The position numbers and the translations under genes are program-made. From Micromonospora sp. WMMA1363 (GTDB lineage Bacteria; Actinomycetota; Actinomycetes; Mycobacteriales; Micromonosporaceae), in the NCBI RefSeq assembly GCF_030345795.1, contig NZ_JAUALB010000015.1:111425-175424 (forward strand): a stretch of 64,000 bases of DNA, read 5' to 3'. The notes under the pieces are model-generated. The model was not told the origin of the DNA. It worked only from the letters and a program-made list of their open reading frames with translations, and did not search any database. Below, piece by piece: positions 18,357 through 27,583 of the stretch (position 1 is its first letter; each line of letters begins with the position of its first letter).

Positions 18357-18947
18357 GCCCGGCCGCAGCAGCATGGCCAGGCTCTCACTGGTGTTCGCGC
18401 ACCACGCCCCGAGGGGGTGGAACCCGAAGCCTTTCTTGAACGTGGCCGCCGCGCCCTGCTTGTCGGAGTGAGCGGTGATCAGGGTGGCGTCCAGATCGAT
18501 GACCACCCACCCGGTCAGCAGCTTGCCCGCCACCAGCAGCCACGGAAACCCCTGCGGCCGGCGCTCGAGAAGCTCCCAGACCCGGGCGCGGGCCTTCGCC
18601 CGCGCCTTGGCGATCCGGCGCAGGGCGGTCTCGTCGAGGCCGGCCAGAGCACGGCGCACGGTCGCTTCCGACGGTGGCTCGGCGAACACCAGCGCCTGAT
18701 GGGCGAGCAGCCCGATGTCGGACATGCTGGTCGCGCCGAGCACGATCGCGGTCGCCAGGCAGATCAAGACCGTGCCCCGGTCCCACCACCCCGGCCCCGC
18801 ACCGCGAGGCAGCACCGCGTTCAACGCCCAGGCCAGCCCGGTCCGGTCCGCGCACCGCCGCAGCAAAACCGCGCCGGCATGCCCGACCAAACCCTTCCCA
18901 CCCGCCGCGACCTGCAGCCGCTGATCCCACCCGCTACTCTTACTCAC
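18357..18947 (-). pseudogene. IS1380 transposase, N-terminal piece
   Basis: Starts at ATG 18947 (MSKSSGWDQRLQVAAGGKGL) and runs through GHAGAVLLRRCADRTGLAWA, ATVRRALAGLDETALRRIAK and WVVIDLDATLITAHSDKQGA (first catalytic Asp) to LLRPG, where IS3 intervenes. Probably the front half of the gene whose later parts lie at 15560-15722, 14083-14180 and 8634-8818. Confidence 0.85.
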
Positions 18948-19045
18948 CAGAAAGGTGCACCCGACTCTGCTGTGGACATGACGTAGACACTCACATCCTT
19001 GCAGGCCAGGCGCACCTTTCCTTCATGACCCTCGATGAATCAAAT

Positions 19046-20703
19046 GGGTGCGGCTCCTCTGAGGTGATCGTCTATTGTGGGATGGCACCGCCGAGGTAGC
19101 GGCTGTTGTGGATGCGTTGTTGTTCCTGGGCCAGGTGCCAGGTCCAGTACTGGTCGAAGTCGCCGTTGCTGATCAGGGTGCGGAGTTTGAGGATTGCTTC
19201 GGCGCCGTCGAGGCCCCAGCGAGCGCCGGTGACGTCCATACGATCTTTGACCAGGTGGCGGCAGGCGCCTTCGATCACCCCGGTGGCGATCGGCCACCCG
19301 TTGGCCAGCGCGGTCGGGTAGTCCAGGTACGGTTTTTTGGCCAGCAGGTAGGCGGCGGCGACATCGGCGGGTTTGCGTTTGCCGGGGTCCAGGCCGTGGT
19401 AGGTGGCCTTGCGTCGGATGGCTGCGGCGACTATGCCGGCCCGTCCGGCCAACACCTGCCGGGCCTGGGCGCGGACCCACCGTTCGGCGTTCGGGTCGCC
19501 CTCCGGGTGGAAACACCAGGTGGCCTTCCAGAGGTACTCGATGACGTGGATGAAGTCCACAACAACCGGCAAGGTGATCTTGCGGGTTTTGGCCTCGGCG
19601 TGGATCCGGTCGATCTGGTGGGTGTTGCCGTCGACCAGGGCGATCCAGGTCCGAGCGTGGTCGGGGTCGCGGCGGTCGGCCTCGGCGAACCCGGCGGCGA
19701 TCACCGCCGCGGCGTCGTCGGTCACGCTGGCGTGCAGCCACTTGCCGGAGGTGACCGGCGCCGGGGTAGCAGTTTGGGCCGCTTCGGGGTCCTCGGGCAG
19801 GATGTCGGCGATGGTGCGCGGCTTGCCGGTCACGTCGAAGACCGCGGCGACCTCGCACATCCGCTTGCGGTTGCGTTTCTCGCCCTTGGACCGGCGGCCG
19901 GCCAGTTTCTGGCTGACCGCGGCCTTGGCGGTGCCCGCGCGGAGCCCGTCGGGGCGCATCACCACCCCTTTGGCGTCGAAGGACAACGCCAGCACATCAT
20001 CATCGGCCGACCAGTCCGGGGCGTGGGCGGTGTAGAAGGCATCCACATCTATCGCCGCTGCGGCGGCCAACGCCTCGACCTGCCGTTTCCCGATACGCAC
20101 CGTGGTGGCCCGCTCAATCGCGGCCGCCGCGTCGGTGAACGAGCCGCGGGCCGCCTCGGCCGCGGCCAACCGGCGCAGTCCATGCGAGTGCTTCTCCACG
20201 GGCAGGTTCAACACCGCGTCCGCCGGGTTCAGATCGGCCCGCGCCCGCGCCCGGTAGGCGATACGCGTCACCACCACCTCACCGAACCGGGTGGCCAGCG
20301 TCCGCTGCCGCCCCCGCTCGGCCCACCCCCGCAGATGGCTATCGGCGTCGGTCACCTCGTCGAGCCGTTCCTCCCGACTGGCACGAAGATCCAGACTGTC
20401 CTGCAACAACTGACACAGCAACCGCATGCCATCGGTATGCAGCCGCTCCTCCAGTTCGGCGTGAGTCATCCCCGCCGCATGCTCACCGGACAGGAAGTCC
20501 ACCATCGCGCCGAACCGCACGGATGAGCCGGCGAAAGCATCGTCCGCCGTCTCGGATGCGTACTCTTGCACCGGGCTCCCTCTTTGCTGATGTTCGTGTC
20601 TCGCAACCGACGAACATAGCGGGAGGATCCCTTTCACCATCACAACCAGTAACACATCCCCAGGCCACACAGCGTGTCGCCGCACCTCACCAGAGCCGCA
20701 CCC
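19046..20703 (-). mobile_element. ISKra4-family element, copy 2 (1658 bp)
   Basis: Ends start GGGTGCGGCTC on both sides, with a perfect 9-bp duplication GAATCAAAT at 19037-19045 and 20704-20712. Same length and sequence as copy 3 at 48444-50101. Confidence 0.96.
19072..20571 (-). CDS. ISKra4-family transposase, copy 2 (499 aa)
   Basis: Intact version of the UPF0236-like transposase, ending SRYLGGAIPQ. The catalytic motifs described for copy 1 (LSFDAKGVVM, ALVDGNTHQID, GVIEGACRHL) are all present. GTG 20571 has GAGGGAG just upstream. A long plus-strand frame opposite it is a codon-bias shad­ow, not a gene. Confidence 0.93.
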   Translation of the reverse strand: MQEYASETADDAFAGSSVRFGAMVDFLSGEHAAGMTHAELEERLHTDGMRLLCQLLQDSLDLRASREERLDEVTDADSHLRGWAERGRQRTLATRFGEVVVTRIAYRARARADLNPADAVLNLPVEKHSHGLRRLAAAEAARGSFTDAAAAIERATTVRIGKRQVEALAAAAAIDVDAFYTAHAPDWSADDDVLALSFDAKGVVMRPDGLRAGTAKAAVSQKLAGRRSKGEKRNRKRMCEVAAVFDVTGKPRTIADILPEDPEAAQTATPAPVTSGKWLHASVTDDAAAVIAAGFAEADRRDPDHARTWIALVDGNTHQIDRIHAEAKTRKITLPVVVDFIHVIEYLWKATWCFHPEGDPNAERWVRAQARQVLAGRAGIVAAAIRRKATYHGLDPGKRKPADVAAAYLLAKKPYLDYPTALANGWPIATGVIEGACRHLVKDRMDVTGARWGLDGAEAILKLRTLISNGDFDQYWTWHLAQEQQRIHNSRYLGGAIPQ

Positions 20704-20816
20704 GAATCAAATCCGCTCTGAACGGACGAGGCCATCACCAGGGCCCCGGCAAAGTCGTGACGGTGTCTGATTTGCGAGGCTTGGAGTAGAAGCGCCGGTG
20801 GTGGTGGCAGCAAGAC

Positions 20817-20886
20817 GGGCATGACCGGCTCAGAAGATCATCAAGGTTCTCTACGCCATGCTGATCGCCCGAAGTGAGTCATGCCC
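20817..20886 (+). promoter_or_regulatory. ISAs1-b leader hairpin over the start codon
   Basis: Outer stem GGGCATGAC (20817-20825) pairs with GTCATGCCC (20878-20886), which contains the transposase ATG at 20881; an inner GATCA/TGATC stem and a loop with GGTTCTCTACGCC lie between. Homologous structures occur in the other ISAs1 isoforms. Confidence 0.6.
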
Positions 20887-20952
20887 GCACTGCCATCATT
20901 GCTGATCTCGTCCCTGGCCTGCGCACCGGCGTTGACCGTTGCCGAAACCACT

Positions 20953-21868
20953 GAGCCATTTTCATCCTGCGTAGCGGTCGGCTTCGACGTGGTGCAGGAC
21001 GAGGATGGCCTGCACGATCGCGGTCGCTCGGCGTGGGCAGCAGCGCAGCTTGGTCAGGATCTTCCAGGTTTTGAGGGTGGCGATGGCTCGTTCGCCGCGG
21101 GCGCGGATCTTCGCGTGGGCCCGGTTGACGGCCTTCTGCCGGCGTGACAGCTTCGGCCGGAAGCGGCGCCGCTTGAACGGGGTGCGCACGCTGCCGTGGG
21201 CGCCTTGATAGCCCTTGTCGGCGAAGGTCATCACGTCGGCGCTGGTCAGGGCGTCGATGATGCCGTGGCCGCGGGCGGCGGTCAGGTCGTGCGTCGAGCC
21301 GGGCAGCGCGCCCGAGGCCCACACGAGACGCCCGGCCGCGTCGGCGATGACCTGCACGTTCACTCCGTGACGCTTGTGCTTCCCGGAGTAGTACGGCTTC
21401 TGGTTGGCGACCCGGTCGATCGGGATCAGGGTGCCGTCGAGGATTGCGTAGGCGAGCAGCCGGATCCTGGTCATGGCCGTGGCCAGGTCGTCGGCGGTCG
21501 CGGCGAGCAGGTCGATGGCCTCGCGGACATAACGCCAGGCCGTCGTGACGCCGATCTCGAATCCGGCGGCCAGGCGGGTCAGGGTGTCGCCGTTGCGCAG
21601 GTGGGCCAGGGCGAGCAGGGCTTGCCGGCCGGGGTCGAGGCGTCGCCACCGGGACCGTCGCTGCTGGCGGCGGGTCCGGATGAGGGCGGCGAGGTGGTTC
21701 AGGCTGCGGGTGGACAACGGAATCGCGGCAGGGTAAGACAGCACAGCGAGGCTCCCGGTTGGGGCATCTGATCTTGGTCGATTGCTGTCTTACCGGGAGC
21801 CTCGTCCTACATGGACACCGGCCTCCCCGCACCGCCCATGACCTGCACCGTCACGATGAAAATGGCTC
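20953..21868 (-). mobile_element. IS5-family element inside ISAs1-b (916 bp)
   Basis: Inverted repeats GAGCCATTTTCATC at both ends and a 3-bp duplication ACT at 20950-20952 and 21869-21871. Removing it restores the ISAs1-b frame exactly. Confidence 0.93.
20962..21744 (-). CDS. IS5-family transposase (260 aa)
   Basis: Intact DDE_4 transposase: helix-turn-helix (LAAGFEIGVTTAWRYVREAI), AILDGTLIPIDRVANQKPYY (Asp), VMTFADKGYQGAHGSVRTPF (Asp), RGERAIATLKTWKILTKLRC (Glu), ending VLHHVEADRYAG. C-terminal fragments of close relatives lie at 31606-31680 and 47626-47740, and a mid fragment at 57685-58022. Confidence 0.92.
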   Translation of the reverse strand: MLSYPAAIPLSTRSLNHLAALIRTRRQQRRSRWRRLDPGRQALLALAHLRNGDTLTRLAAGFEIGVTTAWRYVREAIDLLAATADDLATAMTRIRLLAYAILDGTLIPIDRVANQKPYYSGKHKRHGVNVQVIADAAGRLVWASGALPGSTHDLTAARGHGIIDALTSADVMTFADKGYQGAHGSVRTPFKRRRFRPKLSRRQKAVNRAHAKIRARGERAIATLKTWKILTKLRCCPRRATAIVQAILVLHHVEADRYAG

Positions 21869-22816
21869 ACTGGTGGGCTGCCCGAAGCGCTCGCCGGTCT
21901 GCCGGATCCACGAGCTCGGCGAGGTGTCCGGCACCGGTTGACAGTCGTGGTCACCGCAGCCGTGTGTGCCGTGGTCGCCGGCTACCGCTCGTACGCCGCG
22001 ATCGCCGAATGGGTCGCCGACGTGCCGGCGGCAACGGCTCTCGCTTTGGGCATGATCCCGGATCGGCGCCCATCGGAGGCGATGATTCGTCGGCTGTTGC
22101 AGGCCATGGACCCGCAACTGCTGACCGCGGCGATCAGTGTCTGGCTCGCCGGCCGGGCCACCGCCTCCACCTCAATGGCCGGTCGGGCGATCGCCGTCGA
22201 CGGTAAGACCCTGCGCGGCTCCCGCACCACCGACACCCCTGCCCGGCACGTGATGACCGCCTGCGACCAGGCCACCGGTGTGGTCCTGGCCAGCATCGAC
22301 GTCGACGGCAAAACCAACGAGATCACCCGGTTCGCACCGCTGCTCGACCAGATTGGCGACCTACGCGGCACGGTGATCACCGCCGACGCCCTGCACTGCC
22401 AACGCGAGCACGTCACCTACCTCGCCGAACGCGGCGCGCACTGGATCCTGACCGTCAAAGGCAACCAACCCCACTTGCACGCGCAGCTCACCGCACTGCC
22501 CTGGCGGGCAGTCCCGGACGCCACCCGCGATACCGACCGCGGACACGGTCGCCGCGAGATCCACAGCTGCAAGATCCTGACGATCTCCACCGGTATCGAC
22601 TTCCCACACGCCGCCCAAGTCATCCAGATCCGCCGCCGCAGACGCCGCCTGGACCAGCCGAAACGCTTCACCACCGAGACCGTCTACGCCATCACCGATC
22701 TCCGCGTTCATCAGGCGAAACCGGCACAACTGGCAGCGTGGACCCGCGAACACTGGTCGATCGAGAACAAGGTCCACTGGGTCCGCGACGTCACCTACGA
22801 CCTGAGTTGTAGCGAT

Positions 22817-24322
22817 TTAGTGACCACTCCAGCCGAGGGTGGTCAGGAGGGTTCGGGTCTCGGCGGTGATGCGTGGCTGGGCGGTCACTTGCTGGGTGCT
22901 GATGGTGACGGTGGCTGAGCGGAGGGGCCGCAGGGTCTTGAGGATCTTGTTGATGCTCAGCCCGGAGCGTGCTTGGGCTTCGCGGGAGATGGCCGGGGCG
23001 GCGAACACGACGGTCAGGTGGGCCTGGATGCTGTCTTCGAGGCGGTGGAAGACCGGTCGTGCGGCCAGGTCGGACTTGGTCATCCGGAAGGAACGTTCGA
23101 CCTGGTAGAGGTCGTGGTAGGCGGCCACGACGGCCGCGCCGTCCATCACGGTGGGGTCGATGTTGGTGACGTAGCCCTTGATCCCGATCAGGGATCGGGC
23201 GCGTTCGACGAGGTCCCAGTTCACGCTGGTGGTGCTGTCGGTGAAGGTGACGAAGCGGTCCTTCTTCAGCGGTCGTTCGCCGGCGGCGACCTTTTCGGCG
23301 CGTTCGACCATGGCGTTGATCGCGCGGTTGTCGTGCTGGGCTCGTGTGAACGTGTACTGGTAGACCACCCGCCGGTCGCGGGCCTTGGTCCCGGTGCCCA
23401 TGCGCCGGGTGGTCTCGATCGTCGCGCCGTCGGGCAGGTGGTTGCCGTGCCGCTCGACGTGGGCCTCAAGTTCGTAGGGGATTTTGCTGGTCTTGGAGCC
23501 GACGATGAACCGGAATCCGTTGTCTTCCAAGGCCAGCAGGTTGGCCGCGGACAGCATCCCGGCGTCGGCCACCACGACCAGGTCGTCGGCCTGGTGGCGG
23601 TCGCGGAATCGGGTCAGCACCGGGATCAGGGTTTTGGTCTCGGCTTTGTTGCCGGCGAAGGGGTCTATCTCCAGCGGGAACCCGTCGGCGGTGGTGAGCA
23701 GCCCGACGGTGACCTGCGGGTGGACGCGGCGTTCCTTGCTCATCCCGACCTTGCGCAGCTGGTCTTCGCGTTCGACCTCGAAGTGCAGGGTGGTTACGTC
23801 GTAGAGCACGACCGCCAGCCCGCCGCCGCGGGTGGCGTGCCGGTGACAGGCCTGCGCGATCACGGCCCGGTAGTCCCGCTCGACCACCCGCTTGAGGCAG
23901 CGCATGAACGTCACCCGATGCGGCGAGGCGATCCCGATCTCGGTCAACACACGCACGGTGTCGGCCTTGCTGGTCGGCTCGATCACCCGGCCCAGAACCA
24001 ACGCCCGAAACGCCTCGTCGCCGAGGCGATCCAGGCCGAGGTCGTCGTAGAGGCTGTTCAGGACATCCCACAAGATCAGCGAGGACGTGCCCTCGACCAC
24101 CGCCGACGCCCCGCCCGCACCGGTGCCGACGCCGTCCAGGTCCAGGGCCAACTGCCCACCATGCAGGCGTTCCTCAGCGACCTGCAGCAGCAGCGCCAAC
24201 TCGTCGTCGGTATGGGCCGAGCCGATGTGCTCGATGCTCAGCACCCGCCGGCCTCGTTTGTGCACGATCTGGACCGCGGTCGCTCCGGAGGCGGTCTTCA
24301 CCCGCCGCACGAAAGCGCCCAC
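22817..24322 (-). CDS. IS1634-family transposase (501 aa)
   Basis: DDE_Tnp_1-type transposase of the IS1634 group: GGGLAVVLYDVTTLHFEVER (Asp), DDLVVVADAGMLSAANLLAL (Asp), GYVTNIDPTVMDGAAVVAAY and HDLYQVERSFRMTKSDLAAR (Glu). The frame is uninterrupted; IS1182 lies upstream of the start codon, so the promoter region rather than the protein is affected. Confidence 0.92.
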   Translation of the reverse strand: MGAFVRRVKTASGATAVQIVHKRGRRVLSIEHIGSAHTDDELALLLQVAEERLHGGQLALDLDGVGTGAGGASAVVEGTSSLILWDVLNSLYDDLGLDRLGDEAFRALVLGRVIEPTSKADTVRVLTEIGIASPHRVTFMRCLKRVVERDYRAVIAQACHRHATRGGGLAVVLYDVTTLHFEVEREDQLRKVGMSKERRVHPQVTVGLLTTADGFPLEIDPFAGNKAETKTLIPVLTRFRDRHQADDLVVVADAGMLSAANLLALEDNGFRFIVGSKTSKIPYELEAHVERHGNHLPDGATIETTRRMGTGTKARDRRVVYQYTFTRAQHDNRAINAMVERAEKVAAGERPLKKDRFVTFTDSTTSVNWDLVERARSLIGIKGYVTNIDPTVMDGAAVVAAYHDLYQVERSFRMTKSDLAARPVFHRLEDSIQAHLTVVFAAPAISREAQARSGLSINKILKTLRPLRSATVTISTQQVTAQPRITAETRTLLTTLGWSGH

Positions 24323-24331
24323 CCCGCGAGA

Positions 24332-26161
24332 CTACCCACGCCGCCAAGCCGCGTTAGTGACCACATCGGCGCCAATCCGCCGGCAAACGCCGAGGTCAGC
24401 GGCGAGGGCGTGATCGAGGCGTTGGAGGTTGCTGGTCCGGGCTGTTGGTAGGGGGTGGTCGGTCCACCAGGTGTGGAGTCGGACGAGGTTGAGGGCGATC
24501 GCGGAGAACACGTGTTGGAGGCGGGTTTTCGCGAGGCCGCGGTAGCGGGTGTGGCGGATGCCGGTGATGTCGAGGGCCTGGTTGATGGTGCCTTCGACGC
24601 CGGCGCGCAGCTTGTACTTGTCGTGCCAGCTGTCGCTGGTCTGTCGGGTGCGGGCAGCGGTGAGGGCGTGGTGGAGGTCGCGGGGGTAGAAGGTGAGTTG
24701 CCGGCCGCCGCGTTTCGCGGTGGTGCACTGGGCGCGGGCGGGGCACGGGCCGCAGGTGGTGGTGGGGAACTTGACCACGATGACCTCGGTGCCGCGTTGG
24801 ACCGTGGGGCTCCAGGAGGTGTTGGTGTGTCCTTGGGGGCAGGTGACCTGCCGGGTGTCGAAGTCGATGGTGAAGCAGGTCTTGTCGTAGCCGGTGCGGG
24901 CACGGGCCTGGGCGGACTGGTCGAGCAGGGCCGGGGTGACCATGGTGACGCCGAAAGTCTGCGCGGTGGCGATGGTGTCGGCTGAGGGGTAGCCGGAGTC
25001 GAGGTAGTGCTCGGCGGGCAGCAGCCGGCGGTCGTGCAGGTGCTGGTGGATGCCGGTGGTGGCTTTCACGTCGGGGACGGTGGCCGCCGTGGTGGCCACG
25101 TTGACGATCAGGTTCGGTGTCGGCCGGGGACCGGTCTGGCCGTCGTGGTCGCTGGTGGTGCCGTGCTCGGTGTCGGGGTCGCAGGTCTCGGTCAGGTGGA
25201 CCTTGTAGCCGTTCCAGAACAGGTCGTCGCCTTTTGCGGCCCACCGGGTGTCGGTGTCGTACGGGGAGGTGATCCGGGATCTGGCGGGCGGGAGACCGTC
25301 CGTGTCCGCCTCCCGCCGCCGGATCACCTCCCGCCCCCTGCTGTCGGTGGTGATCAGATAGTTCTGCACCAGCACGGTGCGCAGCGTCCGCACCGCGGGC
25401 AGTTCGGCCAGCCAGACCGGGGCGGCAGGGGCGAACACCGCGCGCAGCAGGGCGACGGCGTCGGTGCCGTAGACCTGGGCGAGGCGGTCCCGCTTGGCCT
25501 GCGAGGCGGGTAGCCGCCAGGAATCGATGCGTGGCCCGTACCGGTGCGCCCACTCGCCGACGTCGATAGCGGTGGCCAGCCAGTCCGGTGCGGCCACCGA
25601 CAACGTTTCCAGGCAGGCCCGTACCGACTCGCCGGCCACCTCCAGACGGTTGAGGTCTCGCACCGCGCTGATCACGTGAGTGGAATCGGTGCGCTGCTTA
25701 CCACCAGCCGCGATCAGGCCCTTGCCGGTCGACACGGTCAGCATCGCGGTGAAGACCTGTTCTTCCAGGCCGTGCTCGACCAGCCGGGTACGGAACTTGG
25801 ACAGCACGCTGGCGTCGAAGCCGGGATCGGTCAGCTCCAGGCCGAGCGCGTACTTCCAGTCGATCGCCCGGGCGACCATCCGCGCGGCCTGCCGATCGGT
25901 CAGGTTCTCCGCGAACTGCAACGCGGTCACCAGCGCTAAGGCGCCCGGCGATTCGGCCGGAGCGCCCCGGACACCGAACGCGGCAGCGAACTGTTCGTCG
26001 GTGAACACCTCACCCAGGTGGTCACGCGCTGATATCGCCACGCTGCCGTTCGGGAACGCCGCGCGGGCCACCAGCACCGTCTGATCAGGAATCTGGACCC
26101 GCGACCGCGGCCGCATCGACACCCGTACACCCCATCCCGCAGCCACCGACGGAAGGAACAC
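24332..26161 (-). CDS. IS1182-family transposase (up to 609 aa)
   Basis: An N-terminal DUF772 domain (FTDEQFAAAFGVRGAPAESP, NLTDRQAARMVARAIDWKYA) and a DDE domain: GKQRTDSTHVISAVRDLNRL (Asp), EHYLDSGYPSADTIATAQTF (Asp), AGVEGTINQALDITGIRHTR (Glu), with a zinc-binding-like CGPCPARAQC. The final ~25 residues are encoded by the 32-bp repeat and IS1634 DNA, so the native stop may have been replaced on insertion. The start may be the ATG at 26116 (MRPRSRVQIP). Confidence 0.88.
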   Translation of the reverse strand: MFLPSVAAGWGVRVSMRPRSRVQIPDQTVLVARAAFPNGSVAISARDHLGEVFTDEQFAAAFGVRGAPAESPGALALVTALQFAENLTDRQAARMVARAIDWKYALGLELTDPGFDASVLSKFRTRLVEHGLEEQVFTAMLTVSTGKGLIAAGGKQRTDSTHVISAVRDLNRLEVAGESVRACLETLSVAAPDWLATAIDVGEWAHRYGPRIDSWRLPASQAKRDRLAQVYGTDAVALLRAVFAPAAPVWLAELPAVRTLRTVLVQNYLITTDSRGREVIRRREADTDGLPPARSRITSPYDTDTRWAAKGDDLFWNGYKVHLTETCDPDTEHGTTSDHDGQTGPRPTPNLIVNVATTAATVPDVKATTGIHQHLHDRRLLPAEHYLDSGYPSADTIATAQTFGVTMVTPALLDQSAQARARTGYDKTCFTIDFDTRQVTCPQGHTNTSWSPTVQRGTEVIVVKFPTTTCGPCPARAQCTTAKRGGRQLTFYPRDLHHALTAARTRQTSDSWHDKYKLRAGVEGTINQALDITGIRHTRYRGLAKTRLQHVFSAIALNLVRLHTWWTDHPLPTARTSNLQRLDHALAADLGVCRRIGADVVTNAAWRRG

Positions 26162-26273
26162 GACCGCGAACAGGGATCATGACCCCGTGACCGGCCAGTA
26201 CGAACGATCCCGACGGCGTGTCACGAATTCGGCAGCAGAGTCCAATCCGCCGGCAAACGCCGAGGTCAGCGGC
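24372..26273. repeat. 32-bp direct repeats flanking IS1182
   Basis: Identical 32-mers beginning CCAATCCGCCGGCAAACG and ending AGGTCAGCGGC at 24372-24403 and 26242-26273. Unusually long for an IS target duplication, although variable and long duplications have been reported for the IS1182 family. Confidence 0.85.
24404..26241 (-). mobile_element. IS1182-family element inside IS1634 (~1838 bp)
   Basis: Bounded by a perfect 32-bp direct repeat (24372-24403 and 26242-26273) rather than a short duplication. No clear terminal inverted repeat is seen just inside it, so exact ends remain uncertain. Confidence 0.75.
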
Positions 26274-26510
26274 ACCCGCGATCACAAGATCGCCAGAACG
26301 CTACAACTCAGGTACGACGAGGACCGCAGCCAAATCCGCACCGGCACCGGACCCGAAGTCATGGCCGCTTTACGCAACGCCGCGATCAGCGCCCTGCGCC
26401 TGAGCGGGGCTACCAACATCGCCGCCGCCAACCGGCATCACGCCCGCGACAGCACCCGCCCGCTGGCACTGCTCAACATCACCTGACGACTTTGCCGGGG
26501 CCCTGATGCC

Positions 26511-26591
26511 ATCACAGCCCCCTTGCGGATGGTTGTCACGTGTGGGACACCCCTGCCCACGCCGAACACCATCTGCTAAGGGGGCTGTGAT
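26511..26591. ncRNA. Structured hairpin element H1 (81 nt)
   Basis: ATCACAGCCCCCTT at 26511 pairs with AAGGGGGCTGTGAT ending at 26591; beyond a bulged T the helix continues through GCGGATGGT/ACCATCTGC, for more than 20 pairs. The central part contains GGGACACCCCTGCCCACG. Related to H2 (43535) and H3 (61645). No T-tract follows. Whether it acts as RNA or DNA is unknown. Confidence 0.5.
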
Positions 26592-26826
26592 GTGACGAGA
26601 TGTGCAGGGCAAAGCGGGGAACCGAGCCCGGCGCACCTTACATCAGACTCCACCGACTCCTAAGCACCAGAGTGCCCGGCTGCCGTAGGAAGGTGGGGCC
26701 TAGCTCAATTCTAGACATCCCAGCCCAAGCGAACCAAGCATAAAGGAGATTCGGTCAAACAATACGCCTGTATTATGCAGCTGAGCCATTTTCATACAAG
26801 CGCTAGCGGGAGGTTAACCACTGGCA
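26592..26826. other. Non-coding segment shared with 43611-43838
   Basis: No gene. Patchy similarity to the segment downstream of H2: CAGACTCCACCGAC, a TAAGCA/TTAGCA block followed by GTGCC, a CTAG-rich block, TGTATTA, GAGCCATTTTC and GGAGGTTRACCA occur in the same order. Both copies stop at an IS fragment. Confidence 0.4.
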
Positions 26827-26985
26827 GCCTGTACGGGTCACGTACCGGATGGTATCCACCACGTCACGGCGTGGGTAGGTCACCGGCCGACCACCGCGAC
26901 TGCGCCGGGTGCCGCCGACCGGCACCAGCGACGCGAGGATCCGCCACTCGACGTCGGAGGTGTCCGACGGGTATGTACGGGGACG
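26817..26985 (-). pseudogene. IS5-type transposase, N-terminal fragment
   Basis: Leftward frame YPSDTSDVEWRILASLVPVG then RGGRPVTYPRRDVVDTIRYV, TRTGCQWL, the usual N-terminus of IS5/DUF4096 transposases, ending at a stop after about 55 residues. Confidence 0.65.
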
Positions 26986-26989
26986 CTTG

Positions 26990-27175
26990 CTTGATCTTCC
27001 CCAGCCACGTGGGCCGCTCGTCAGGGGCCATTGCGTAGTTTGGTGCCGGGTCGTTGACCAGGGATTTCGAAGCGTGGTCGGCCTTTGTGGAGACGTAAGA
27101 AACGGGTGAGGCCACGTTGGTGTGGCGGTAATCGGTTACCCCGTTGACGTCAGCGAAAACGCGGATGCCGAGCAA
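26990..27175 (-). CDS. Truncated hypothetical ORF coupled to the RHH gene
   Basis: TTG 27175 follows the RHH stop codon immediately (TAGTTG), with GGGAG as possible ribosome site. The product begins LGIRVFADVNGVTDYRHTNV and ASPVSYVSTKADHASKSLVN, with no recognised family, and is cut by the IS5 fragment near 26985. The RHH gene of the second module is likewise followed directly by a coupled short ORF. Confidence 0.4.
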
Positions 27176-27583
27176 CTACTCCCGCTGCTCGATGACGGCA
27201 TGCTGGTCGTCGTCGGGTGTCTTCTCCCGGATTAAAGCTTTCTCTTGTTTCTGCAAATCTCTGTCAGGGCAGACAGAACGTACAAGGCGCAGGGCATGCA
27301 ATGCCTCAGCGCGAGAGATCAGTTGATCGTTTTCAGCCCGGGCAACCAGGGCAGCCTCGATGGCTTGGCGGATCCAGGCGGTCTTGGACATACGGAGTTC
27401 CTTGGCAGCCAAGGCAGTATCCTCGTCGAGGGTAAAGGGTATCCGCATGGACCGAACAACCATTGCCTCCGGCTGTGGTAGATGGCCCACTACTACCTGA
27501 TTCGGAGGAGATTCGCAGATGAGCTTACCCGTAAGATCTGTCATGCTGTGCTGCATGTGTAGCGCACCTTTCTCGTCAGTCAT
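27176..27583 (-). CDS. Ribbon-helix-helix-type DNA-binding protein (135 aa)
   Basis: Residues ~42-80 (MVVRSMRIPFTLDEDTALAA, KELRMSKTAWIRQAIEAALV) have the strand-helix-helix pattern of the RHH/CopG fold, normally a dimeric repressor or accessory DNA-binding protein. The N- and C-terminal extensions (ISRAEALHALRLVRSVCPDR) are family-specific. ATG 27583 has GGGAG upstream. It lies 196 nt downstream of the recombinase-like gene in the same direction; a paralogue in the same order lies at 57151-57545. Confidence 0.75.
   Translation of the reverse strand: MTDEKGALHMQHSMTDLTGKLICESPPNQVVVGHLPQPEAMVVRSMRIPFTLDEDTALAAKELRMSKTAWIRQAIEAALVARAENDQLISRAEALHALRLVRSVCPDRDLQKQEKALIREKTPDDDQHAVIEQRE

Larger units (their letters stand above)
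22801..26312 (-). mobile_element. IS1634-family element, interrupted by IS1182
   Basis: Ends CCTGAGTTGTAGCG on both sides, with a 5-bp duplication TACGA at 22796-22800 and 26313-26317. Subtracting the IS1182 insertion gives 1642 bp. Confidence 0.92.
20881..26486 (+). pseudogene. ISAs1-b transposase split by IS5 and IS1634
   Basis: Coding pieces 20881-20952, 21872-22800 and 26318-26486 join in frame once the insertions and one copy of each duplication are removed: MPALPSLLISSLACAPALTV...GLPEALAGLPDPRARRGVRH, then IAVDGKTLRGSRTT (Asp), ITADALHCQREHVTYLAERG (Asp), WSIENKVHWVRDVTYD (Glu) joined to EDRSQIRTGTGPEVMAALRN. The uninterrupted gene would encode an ordinary ISAs1 transposase. Confidence 0.9.
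20739..26505 (+). mobile_element. ISAs1-family element (isoform b), carrying IS5 and IS1634
   Basis: Ends CAGGGCCCCGGCAAAGTCGT / complement. The flanks GCCATCAC match over 8 bases (9 of 10 over ten). Removing the nested elements and duplications leaves 1331 bp. Its target was the edge of the hairpin element at 26511. Confidence 0.9.

Noticed and set aside
26680..26730. tRNA-like sequence (TAGCTCAATT resembling a D-arm)
   Set aside because: No acceptor, anticodon or T-arm pairing could be assembled around it.
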